A stretch of DNA of 64,000 nucleotides, from NCBI GenBank assembly GCA_041838515.1, contig JBGYPP010000083.1, positions 32,805 through 96,804 on the forward strand, read 5' to 3'. This document shows positions 9,167-16,062 of this stretch, one piece after another. Source of the DNA: JBGYPP01 sp041838515. GTDB taxonomy: Bacteria > Bacillota > Clostridia > Lachnospirales > Lachnospiraceae. Position 1 is the first letter of the stretch. Each line of letters starts with the position of its first letter. A program made the position numbers and the translations under genes. The notes below the pieces were generated by a model. The model ran no database searches and was not told the DNA's origin. It was given only the letters and a program-made list of their open reading frames with translations.

Positions 9167-9335
9167 ATTGCTGATAAGGGGATAAGAGAATAGTGTTTTT
9201 GTTTCTGTGGTGGAATTGGCTCTGATAATTAAGCCATTTGATGATGGATTAAAGGAAAACAGGGGCATTGGCCACAGGACAAAGCAGAGTAATAGGATAT
9301 TTGGAGCAATCTTTTTCCAAACTGCAGTCTATACA

Positions 9336-9375
9336 ATCAAAGAAGCAGATTTCCATCGAAATCTGCTTCTTTGAT
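9336..9375 (-). terminator. Putative terminator after tRNA-Ala
   Basis: Perfect 17-bp inverted repeat (9336-9352 with 9359-9375, core AGAAGCAGATTT) with loop CCATCG, starting three bases past the 3' end of tRNA-Ala on its strand. The T tract is imperfect, so efficiency is uncertain. Confidence 0.6.
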
Positions 9376-9378
9376 CTA

Positions 9379-9451
<73 letters not shown>

Positions 9452-9490
9452 ATGTTGTGTGTTTGGGAAGACTTCCCTAAGACAATAGAT

Positions 9491-9519
9491 AGTATAGCAA
9501 AAAAAGATGAGAATGTAAA
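9491..9519 (-). promoter_or_regulatory. Promoter of tRNA-Ala
   Basis: On the minus strand TTTACA (9514-9519), a 17-base spacer and TATACT (9491-9496) form a good sigma-A type promoter, about 40 bases upstream of the mature tRNA 5' end. Confidence 0.75.
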
Positions 9520-9681
9520 GATAGACTTTTTGGAATATTATCAAACCAATATCGGTTTTTGCGGGAAAAATCCCATAACATTTTCTGTTTTTCTGTTGAT
9601 GAAAAATAGAGCCGTATGCGCTAGAATACTTAGTAAGAAAAGGATTGGAGCACAGCAGGGCTAGCTGCCCAAGGAGGAGTT

Positions 9682-10038
9682 ATGTTTCGAGAGAGGAAGC
9701 GTTGGGTATTTTTCGGCCTGCCTTTTACATTTACCGTCTATGAGATCAAGGAGGAGGTGCTGACCATCAATAGCGGATTTTTGCAAAAGGTGGAGAATGG
9801 CTGCTATATGTACAAAGTGCAGGATGTGGAGCATAGGGCATCCCTGATGGAGCGCATTTTTGGCCTGGGGACGGTGGTGTGTTACACGGGGGATACCACC
9901 CATCCCACCATACATTTGCTGCATATACGCAATTCCAAGGAGATCAAGGATTATATTTTTCATGCCTCAGAGGAGGCGCGCCGCCGCCGGCGCACCGTCA
10001 ACATGGTGGATATAGGCGTGGAGGATGTTGCAGAGTAG
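9682..10038 (+). CDS. PH-domain-like (bacterial PH) protein
   Basis: 118-residue soluble protein with a strong start (AAGGAGGAGTT then ATG). The alternating beta pattern with FTVYEIKEEVLTINSGFL, VQDVEHRASLMERIFGLGTV and a final HIRNSKEIKDYIF is typical of the bacterial PH domain (DUF304/YdbT-like), usually found with membrane helices that are absent here. Arg/Lys-rich stretches occur at both ends. It is the first gene before the folate operon, 108 bases from folC; a functional link to folate is not evident. Confidence 0.65.
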   Translation: MFRERKRWVFFGLPFTFTVYEIKEEVLTINSGFLQKVENGCYMYKVQDVEHRASLMERIFGLGTVVCYTGDTTHPTIHLLHIRNSKEIKDYIFHASEEARRRRRTVNMVDIGVEDVAE

Positions 10039-10146
10039 GCTGCCGGTCCGGCGGGGAGAATAGAGCCAAGGCCGAGCATATTGGCCATTTGGCATTTTTT
10101 GCGCCTAATATTTCAATCTTGACATTGCTATTTCGGGGAGAAAGCC

Positions 10147-11457
10147 GTGGGATACAGGCAGATGATGTTGTTTCGGGAGGCTCTGGCCGCCAGAGGCATG
10201 GGCCGGGGCTTGGAGGCCCACAGGGAGCTGTGCTGCCGGCTGGGAGATCCCCAAAACGCCACAGAGTGGGTACATATCACCGGCACCAACGGCAAGGGTT
10301 CTGTGGGCGCTTTTTTGGAGGCCATACTGCTGGAGGCCGGCATAAAGCCGGGCCGGTATTTCAGCCCGGCTCTGGAGCATCCTTTGGAATGTATACGGGC
10401 GGGCGGCAGGGCCATCAGTAAGATATCCTATGGGCGGCATATGGAGGCCATAAAAAGGGCCGTGGAGGATATGGAGAGGGTGGGGAGCCCTCTGCCCAGC
10501 CTATTTGAGGCGGAAACGGCCTTGGCCTATCTATATATGGGCCACCGGCGCTGCGGGCTGGGGCTGCTGGAAGTGGGCATGGGCGGCTTGGAGGATGCCA
10601 CAAACAACATACCGCCGCCGCTGGTATCCGTATTTTGCCCCATAGATTTGGACCATGGGGCATACCTGGGGCGGGATCTGGCTTTGGTGGCCGGACATAA
10701 GGCGGGCATACTCAAGTCCGGCAGCCTGGCCGTCAGCGCAGCCCAGCCCAGGGAGGCCTGGGAGGTTTTGGAGGCGCAGTCCGCCCGCCTCGGGGTGGTC
10801 CTGCGCAGGGCCGGAGAACCGGAGGCTATCTCCTGGGATGGGCGCAGGCAGAGATTTTCCTATGGGCATTTGCATGACCTGGAAATCTCCTTGGCGGGCA
10901 AACATCAGACGGCCAATGCAGCCCTGGCGATAGAGGCGGCATGGGCCTTGGCCGAAAAGGGGTATGCCATCAGCCAGGAGGATATACGCAGGGGCCTGGC
11001 GGCGGCGCAATGGCCCTGCCGTATGGAAATCTTACATGGCAGGCCTTTGGTCCTGCTGGACGGCGCCCACAATGCCCACGGGGCCTTGGCCTTGGCGGAG
11101 AGCCTGGAGGCCTATTATCCGGCGATGCGCAAGATTTTCGTGCTGGGTATGTTGGCGGATAAGGATGGTCAGTCCATGCTGGAGGCTATGGCGCCCCTGG
11201 CGCAGCATATTCTGACCATTACCGTTCCGGACAATGCCAGGGCTATGACGGCCTTGGATCTGGCTGAGTTGGCAGGGCGTTTCCATAGCCGGGTCAGCGC
11301 AGCGGCGAGCTTGGAGGAGGCCTGGGAGTTTGGCCGCCTGCTGGCGGGAGAGGACGGCATGGTGGTGGCCTGGGGTTCCTTGGCCTTTCTGCAAAGGTTT
11401 AGGGCTGTGGCTCTGGGGTATGGACATGGCCAGAAAAAGCGTAGGGCGAAGAGGTGA
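10147..11457 (+). CDS. folC: Folylpolyglutamate synthase / dihydrofolate synthase
   Basis: 436 residues, normal length. A Mur-ligase-family enzyme that adds glutamate to dihydropteroate and folates with ATP. The P-loop is ITGTNGKGSVGAF (about residues 39-51), followed by EVGMGGLEDATN, a variant of the usual EVGLGGRLDATN, then PIDLDHGAYLG and the C-terminal LLDGAHNAHGA. The start is GTG at 10147 behind GGGGAGAAAGCC; no in-frame ATG fits better. It heads the folate biosynthesis run and folE begins 12 bases after its stop. Confidence 0.95.
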   Translation: MGYRQMMLFREALAARGMGRGLEAHRELCCRLGDPQNATEWVHITGTNGKGSVGAFLEAILLEAGIKPGRYFSPALEHPLECIRAGGRAISKISYGRHMEAIKRAVEDMERVGSPLPSLFEAETALAYLYMGHRRCGLGLLEVGMGGLEDATNNIPPPLVSVFCPIDLDHGAYLGRDLALVAGHKAGILKSGSLAVSAAQPREAWEVLEAQSARLGVVLRRAGEPEAISWDGRRQRFSYGHLHDLEISLAGKHQTANAALAIEAAWALAEKGYAISQEDIRRGLAAAQWPCRMEILHGRPLVLLDGAHNAHGALALAESLEAYYPAMRKIFVLGMLADKDGQSMLEAMAPLAQHILTITVPDNARAMTALDLAELAGRFHSRVSAAASLEEAWEFGRLLAGEDGMVVAWGSLAFLQRFRAVALGYGHGQKKRRAKR

Positions 11458-11469
11458 TTAGGGGATAAT

Positions 11470-12040
11470 ATGGTAGATGAACAAAAGGCGCAGGCGGCCA
11501 TACGCATGCTGCTGGAGGCCTGCGGCGAGGATCCGGACAGACCTGGCCTGGCAGATACGCCCAGGCGCATGGCCAAGATGTACGCTGAACTGCTGGCAGG
11601 CATGGATGCCCGGGCGGAAGAGCATTTGCGCACCCGTTTCCCAATGGAGGAGGGGGGGCATGGTGGTGGAGAGGGATATTCCGTTTTACTCTCTCTGCGA
11701 GCATCATATGCTGCCTTTCTTTGGCAAGGCGCATATAGCGTATTTGCCGGGTGAGGGCGTGGCCGGCCTGAGCAAGCTGGCCAGGACGGTGGAGGTCTTT
11801 GCCCGCAGGCTGCAATTGCAGGAACAATTGACGGCGCAAATAGCCGATGCGCTGATGGAGCATTTGGGCGCAAAAGGGGTGATGGTGGCTCTGGAGGCGG
11901 AGCATTTGTGCATGACCATGCGGGGGGTCAAAAAGCCTGGCTCCACAACCGTCACCTTTGCCAAGAGGGGGCTGTTTGACCGGGATGCCTGGTACCAGGA
12001 GGCATTTTTGGCCTCTATGCGAGGATTGGGCCGTGGATAG
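11470..12040 (+). CDS. folE: GTP cyclohydrolase I (type IA), interrupted by a +1 frameshift in a G7 run
   Basis: Converts GTP to dihydroneopterin triphosphate, the first step of folate synthesis. The N-terminal helical part reads from ATG 11470 (EDPDRPGLADTPRRMAKMY) to PMEE. The catalytic part reads in the next frame: GGMVVERDIPFYSLCEHH, with the zinc Cys-Glu-His-His motif, then GEGVAGLSKLAR, ALEAEHLCMTMRGV and the expected C-terminus at 12040. Removing one G from the seven at 11652-11658 restores a single frame of about 189 residues. The first frame otherwise stops at 11754. ATG 11660 directly follows the purine run and could restart translation. The rest of the gene looks intact, so sequencing error, slippage or a recent mutation are all possible. 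Confidence 0.85.
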
Positions 12041-12515
12041 GGTGGATGCCATACTGGCGCATGGCGGCTTCCGGGAGGCCATGGAAAAAAATGCGCTGGC
12101 TGAGCTGGACAGGCCTTTTTGCCGCCATGACCTGGGGCATTCTTTGGATGTGGCCAGGCTGGCCTGGATAGACAATCTGGAGAGGGGGCTGGACCAGGAC
12201 AGGGAGCGGGTATATGCCGCAGCCCTGCTCCACGACATAGGCCGGCACGAGCAATATGCCCGGGGCATACCCCATGAGAGGGCGGCTATAGAGCCGGCTG
12301 GGGAGATATTGGCGGATTGCGGCTTTGGGCCGGAAGCTATAGAGTCCATATTGGCCGCCATATCCGGCCACAGGGACAGCGCCATGGCTATGGATATGGG
12401 GCTGCCGGGTTTGCTGTATAGGGCTGACAAGGCCTCTAGGGCCTGTTTTGCCTGCCCGGCTGAGGGAATTTGCGATTGGGGAGAGGAAAAAAAGAACAGA
12501 AAAATCCGGGGCTGA
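12033..12515 (+). CDS. HD-domain hydrolase of the folate operon
   Basis: About 160 residues. The metal-binding HD pattern is clear: CRHDLGHS (His32, His36), LLHDIG (His67-Asp68), then RHEQYARGIPHE with two further histidines and a late YRADKAS aspartate. A cysteine cluster CFACPAEGIC lies near the C-terminus, just after it. No ATG is near; GTG at 12033 overlaps the folE stop and is preceded by GAGG about ten bases away, which implies translational coupling. Its position between folE and folP suggests a role on a pterin or nucleotide phosphate, for example the missing dihydroneopterin triphosphate dephosphorylation, but that is inference. Confidence 0.8.
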   Translation: MDRVDAILAHGGFREAMEKNALAELDRPFCRHDLGHSLDVARLAWIDNLERGLDQDRERVYAAALLHDIGRHEQYARGIPHERAAIEPAGEILADCGFGPEAIESILAAISGHRDSAMAMDMGLPGLLYRADKASRACFACPAEGICDWGEEKKNRKIRG

Positions 12516-12531
12516 GTGCCGGGAGGGTTGT

Positions 12532-13338
12532 ATGCGTATAGGCAATAGGGATTTTGCCATAGGGAAGCGGACCTACGTAATGGGCATATTGAATGTGACG
12601 CCGGATTCCTTTTCTGACGGCGGTCTGTGGATGGAGAGGGATGTCGCCCTCCGGAGGGTGGAGCAGATGCTGGAGGAGGGGATGGACATATTGGATGTGG
12701 GCGGCGAGTCCACCCGCCCCGGCCACAGCATGGTGCCAGACTGGGAGGAGATAGAGAGAGTCATACCCATTATAGAGCAGATCAAGGAGCGTTTTGATGT
12801 GCCCATCTCCCTGGACACCTATAAGAGCAAGGTGGCCAAGGCCGGCATAGCCGCCGGAGTGGATATGATCAATGATATCTGGGGTTTGCGTTATGACGGC
12901 AGGATGGCCCAGGCCGTGGCGGATAGCGATGTGCCGATCTGCCTTATGCACAACAGAAATGAGGCCATATACAAGGATTTCGTCCAAGAGGTTTTGGCGG
13001 ATCTGGGGGAGAGCATAGAGCTGGCCCGCTCCGCTGGCATAGCTGACGACCGTATCATCCTGGATCCCGGGGTGGGATTTGGCAAAACATTCAGACAAAA
13101 CTTGCAAATATTAAACAATTTAGAGATGCTGAATATGTATGGTTATCCACTGCTGTTGGGCACCAGCCGCAAGTCCGTCATAGGCCTGGCCTTGGATCAG
13201 CCCGTGGACGGGCGGGTGGAGGGCACTGTGGTGACCACTGTGCTGGGCGTGATGAAGGGCGTGTCCTTTGTCCGCGTCCATGATATCAAGGAGAATGTGC
13301 AGGCCATACGCATGATAGAAACCATATTGAACAGCTAG
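12532..13338 (+). CDS. folP: Dihydropteroate synthase
   Basis: 268 residues. Condenses 6-hydroxymethyl-dihydropterin pyrophosphate with p-aminobenzoate; it is the target of sulfonamides. Signature MGILNVTPDSFSDGG lies near the start, with DVGGESTRPG, SLDTYKSKVA, MINDIWG, CLMHNR, LDPGVGFGK and LLGTSRKSVIG following in order. The ATG at 12532, preceded by GGGAGG, gives the normal N-terminus; an upstream in-frame extension is rejected. It lies 16 bases after the HD gene and 11 before folBK. Confidence 0.96.
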   Translation: MRIGNRDFAIGKRTYVMGILNVTPDSFSDGGLWMERDVALRRVEQMLEEGMDILDVGGESTRPGHSMVPDWEEIERVIPIIEQIKERFDVPISLDTYKSKVAKAGIAAGVDMINDIWGLRYDGRMAQAVADSDVPICLMHNRNEAIYKDFVQEVLADLGESIELARSAGIADDRIILDPGVGFGKTFRQNLQILNNLEMLNMYGYPLLLGTSRKSVIGLALDQPVDGRVEGTVVTTVLGVMKGVSFVRVHDIKENVQAIRMIETILNS

Positions 13339-13349
13339 GAGGCTGACAG

Positions 13350-14177
13350 GTGGAGGATGTAATACGCATCAGGGGTCTGCAGGTCTATGCTTTTCATGGG
13401 GTTTTGCCCCAGGAGAAGGAACAGGGGCAGATGTTTGTCATCAATGCGGATCTGTATGGGGATTTTTACCGGGCGGCAAAGGAGGACGATCTGTCCCAGT
13501 CTGCGGATTATGGGGCCATATGTATTTTTTTGCGGCATTGGATGCGACACCATACCAAGGAATTGCTGGAAACTGTGGCCCAGGAGATGGCCTTGGAGGT
13601 GCTTAGGCAGTACCCGGCCATAGACTGGCTGGAGATGGAAGTGGGGAAAAAGACTCCGCCCATACCCCTGCCCCTGGAGGGCGTATCTGTCTGTGTGCGC
13701 AGGGGCTGGGTCAAGGCGTACCTGGGCTTGGGCGCCAATCTGGGGCAGCCGGAGGCCCAGATACGCAGGGCTTTGGGCGAGCTGGAGGCCCATGGGGATG
13801 TACGGCTGCTGCGCCTATCCTCCCTGGAGTGGACCAAGCCCTATGGCGGCGTGGAGCAGGGGGATTTCCTCAACGGAGTTGCGGAGATAGAAACCCTGCT
13901 GCCTCCGGAGGAGCTGCTGGCCCTTTGTCAGCGGTTGGAGGCTGAGGCCGGGCGGCAAAGAGAACAGCGTTGGGGGCCTAGAACACTGGATCTGGACATA
14001 TTGTTCTATGGGCAGGGCTGTGTGGATAAGGGGGATCTGCGCATACCCCATGGGGATTTGGCCAACAGGGCCTTTGTGCTGGAGCCGTTGTGCCAGCTGG
14101 CGCCGGGCCTGACCCATCCTGCCTATGGAAGGACGGTGGCACAGCTCTTGGAGGCATTGAAACGCAGGGAGGGATGA
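13350..14177 (+). CDS. folK: Bifunctional dihydroneopterin aldolase / HPPK (FolB-FolK fusion)
   Basis: 275 residues with two domains. Residues 1-117 are dihydroneopterin aldolase (IRIRGLQVYAFHGVLPQEKEQGQ, with the usual Tyr and Glu positions; TVAQEMALEVL). Residues 118-275 are hydroxymethyl-dihydropterin pyrophosphokinase (AYLGLGANLGQPEAQI, WGPRTLDLDILFYG, IPHGDLANRAFVLEPL). The fusion covers two consecutive steps. GTG start behind AGGAGG. The stop overlaps the ATG of the following regulator (ATGA). Fused folBK genes are known in several Bacillota. Confidence 0.95.
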   Translation: MEDVIRIRGLQVYAFHGVLPQEKEQGQMFVINADLYGDFYRAAKEDDLSQSADYGAICIFLRHWMRHHTKELLETVAQEMALEVLRQYPAIDWLEMEVGKKTPPIPLPLEGVSVCVRRGWVKAYLGLGANLGQPEAQIRRALGELEAHGDVRLLRLSSLEWTKPYGGVEQGDFLNGVAEIETLLPPEELLALCQRLEAEAGRQREQRWGPRTLDLDILFYGQGCVDKGDLRIPHGDLANRAFVLEPLCQLAPGLTHPAYGRTVAQLLEALKRREG

Positions 14178-14518
14178 CTTTGACGGAATTTATGCATTTG
14201 CCGGAGGAAGAGGCCCAGGCCTTGCGGGAAATCATGCCGCCGGTAGAGCTTTTGCAGGAGCTGGGGGATTTTTATAAGGTGTTTTCCGAACCCACTCGAC
14301 TGAAAATACTATTTATGTTAAAAAATAGGGAATTGTGCGTTTTTGACATAGCACAATTGCTGGAAATGCATTCTTCTGCCATATCGCATCAATTGCGCAT
14401 ACTCAAACAGATGAGCCTGGTGCGCAACCGCCGTGAGGGCAAGTCTGTGTATTACTCCCTGGCGGACGGGCATATAGAAACCATTCTGAGCCAGGGTCTG
14501 GACCATATAGAGGAGTAA
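14174..14518 (+). CDS. ArsR/SmtB-family metalloregulator with alpha5 zinc-site residues
   Basis: 114 residues. Winged-helix repressor: FSEPTRLKILFML, then DIAQLLEMHSSAISHQLRILK as the recognition helix and REGKSVYYSLAD as the wing. The last helix reads DGHIETILSQGLDHIEE, placing Asp, His, His and Glu at the D-x-H...H-x-x-E spacing of the alpha5 zinc site known from SmtB. The alpha3 region (ELCVFDIA) keeps one cysteine. This points to a zinc sensor more than an arsenic one. It overlaps folBK by four bases and is the last gene before a terminator. The targets are unknown. Confidence 0.87.
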   Translation: MTLTEFMHLPEEEAQALREIMPPVELLQELGDFYKVFSEPTRLKILFMLKNRELCVFDIAQLLEMHSSAISHQLRILKQMSLVRNRREGKSVYYSLADGHIETILSQGLDHIEE

Positions 14519-14721
14519 GAGAGCGCCTGGAAGGCATGGCTTAGGGACTTGCACCTCCGGGAGAGCCATAGCCGGAGCCATTATTTGCGCAGGAGGGCCA
14601 TTCCCCGTTCAGGGCTCTTAGGTGGGAAATACCGTGGGCAAGCCTGGCGCGACTAGGCCTATGCTCTATTGTTTCGAAATATCCTTGATGGGAGCATGGT
14701 TGGAAGTACACGCATAGACAC
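14519..14721 (+). other. Gap with hairpin-rich sequence, possible structured RNA
   Basis: About 200 bases without a coding frame. Short stems are visible: CTCCGG/CCGGAG (14555-14560, 14572-14577), ATGCTC/GAGCAT (14661-14666, 14692-14697) and CTATGC/GCATAG (14659-14664, 14712-14717), the last two partly exclusive. The region ends in the strong terminator at 14722. It could be a small RNA or a 3' UTR. I could not assign it to 6S, SRP RNA, a T-box or a known riboswitch. Confidence 0.3.
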
Positions 14722-14761
14722 AAAAACCCCCGCAGCCGGCATTTGGGCGCAGGGGGTTTTT
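14722..14761. terminator. Bidirectional terminator between folate operon and reverse gene
   Basis: AAAAACCCCC (14722-14731) pairs with GGGGGTTTTT (14752-14761) around a GC-rich loop. The A run and T run allow termination in both directions, serving the folate operon and the converging gene ending at 14824. Confidence 0.85.
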
Positions 14762-14823
14762 ATCATTTTTGGATTGTGAAAACCAGCCCTATCAGGGTCT
14801 GCCGGGTCTGGCTGTCAGCCGCT

Positions 14824-15855
14824 TTATTGCGCCTTTGCCGCCGCATCCCTGGCCGCCGTAAAGGGGCCAAAGCTGGTCTGCCCATAGCCGGTGCGGTAGC
14901 AGATATCCGTCTGGCCGTATTCCTGGAAGTAGACGTAGCGGCTGGTCATATTGATGGCCGTGTATGTGCCCTCGGAGAGGGTGGTGGCTTCCCCGCCCTC
15001 GGTGGATATAAATTTCAAAGCCGGAGCTTCTTGGACTGTGTGGGCTGTCTGGTAGTAAATATATCCGTTGCCTACGTTAAATGCGTCCACCCTGTCCTCT
15101 ACCAGCAGCTCCCTCTCCCCGGAACGCAGATTGAAGCGGGATATGCCGTATTCCGCCTCCAAATCCAGAAAATAGATCCAATCCCCGTCCAGCGTTGGAT
15201 ACCACATGGAGATATCGGCCACCTGGCTGGTGGAGCCGGTGGCGGCCTCCATCCTGTAGAGGCTGTGGTCTGTCTGATTGCCATTAAAATAGATATACCC
15301 CTCGGCGGCGCTGGAGGGCATCAGCGTGTAGGCGGCCAGAAGGGTCTGGTCCTTGCGGTCCGTGCCTATACGGATCAGTTCCTGTGTGTTGGGGCCGGTG
15401 ACCAGCAGGAAAAGGTGGTCATCCACCAATTGGGCGCCGTGGACATAATCCCGGGTGATGCCCTGGGCCTCCTTGCCGTTCTTTCGGCAGCGGTTGAAGG
15501 CGTGGATCTGCAGTACGCCTCCCAGACCCGTATTGCCGCCGGAGCCGGATTGGAAATAGTAGAGATGCTCCTGGCCGGCCAGGATCAGCGAAGCTGTGGT
15601 GCCTACCAATTTGCGCAGATTTTGTTCGTCAGGAGTCATGGAGTATATGCTGCCGTGATCATAGGCGTTGGCGAAGTACACCAGGCCGTCAGATTCGCAG
15701 AAGTATCCCATATTGTTGAGATTGCCTCCGGTATTGCCTATGGTGCCGGGGGGATTGGGCGCCACCCGCCCCTTGAGGTAAAAGCCGGCCGCCATGGCTC
15801 CGGATAGGAGCAGAAAGGCGACTATCAGCAATATGCGCACCAACCATTTTTTCAT
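14824..15855 (-). CDS. Membrane-anchored DUF5050-like beta-propeller protein
   Basis: 343 residues. Starts MKKWLVRILL with a clear RBS (GGGGAGGTGCTTT) and has one N-terminal membrane helix (about 6-27). The rest is extracytoplasmic beta repeats with recurring motifs such as DGLVYFANAYDHGSIYSM, EGYIYFNGN-DHSLYRM, DGDWIYFLDLE and NGYIYYQT. This is the pattern of DUF5050-type propeller domains found in surface proteins of Clostridia. An in-frame extension upstream to 15993 lacks an RBS and is rejected. It is transcribed from its own promoter, divergently from the diol dehydratase operon. The function is unknown. Confidence 0.75.
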   Translation of the reverse strand: MKKWLVRILLIVAFLLLSGAMAAGFYLKGRVAPNPPGTIGNTGGNLNNMGYFCESDGLVYFANAYDHGSIYSMTPDEQNLRKLVGTTASLILAGQEHLYYFQSGSGGNTGLGGVLQIHAFNRCRKNGKEAQGITRDYVHGAQLVDDHLFLLVTGPNTQELIRIGTDRKDQTLLAAYTLMPSSAAEGYIYFNGNQTDHSLYRMEAATGSTSQVADISMWYPTLDGDWIYFLDLEAEYGISRFNLRSGERELLVEDRVDAFNVGNGYIYYQTAHTVQEAPALKFISTEGGEATTLSEGTYTAINMTSRYVYFQEYGQTDICYRTGYGQTSFGPFTAARDAAAKAQ

Positions 15856-15901
15856 AAAGCACCTCCCCAAAAATCCCCTTAGAATTGCTACCCTTATAAA
15901 A

Positions 15902-15930
15902 AGTGTAGCAAAGGGGATGAAATTGGTCAA
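15902..15930 (-). promoter_or_regulatory. Promoter of the DUF5050-like gene
   Basis: Minus strand TTGACC (15925-15930), 17-base spacer, TACACT (15902-15907), about 45 bases upstream of the start codon at 15855. Confidence 0.75.
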
Positions 15931-16006
15931 TGCCCAAAAAAACAACAATTTCCACAGAAAAACAGGGCAGAAACAAACAAAAAACCACAACAATAGAAGA
16001 AAATCC

Positions 16007-16036
16007 TTGACCGATGGCTTGTTTTTGTATTATAAT
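16007..16036 (+). promoter_or_regulatory. Promoter of the pdu operon
   Basis: TTGACC (16007-16012), 18-base spacer and TATAAT (16031-16036), ending 26 bases before the pduC ATG. The short leader leaves no room for a riboswitch between promoter and gene. Confidence 0.8.
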
Positions 16037-16062
16037 TGGCCTAGATTTTGGAGGGCGGGCAG

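Larger units (their letters stand above)
8942..9378. other. Intergenic region between pyrB and tRNA-Ala
   Basis: No convincing gene. A 76-codon frame at 8963-9193 runs through a perfect hairpin and looks random. The stretch holds the nested inverted repeat at 9058-9166 and the hairpin at 9336-9375, both listed separately. Bases 9190-9335 show nothing recognisable. Confidence 0.6.

Noticed and set aside
8963..9193. 76-codon frame after pyrB
   Set aside because: Runs through both arms of a perfect hairpin and lacks coding character.
14611..14650. T-box-like sequence (GGTGGGAAATACCGTGGG)
   Set aside because: Spacing and neighbouring bases do not fit the T-box antiterminator, and no synthetase or amino-acid gene follows.
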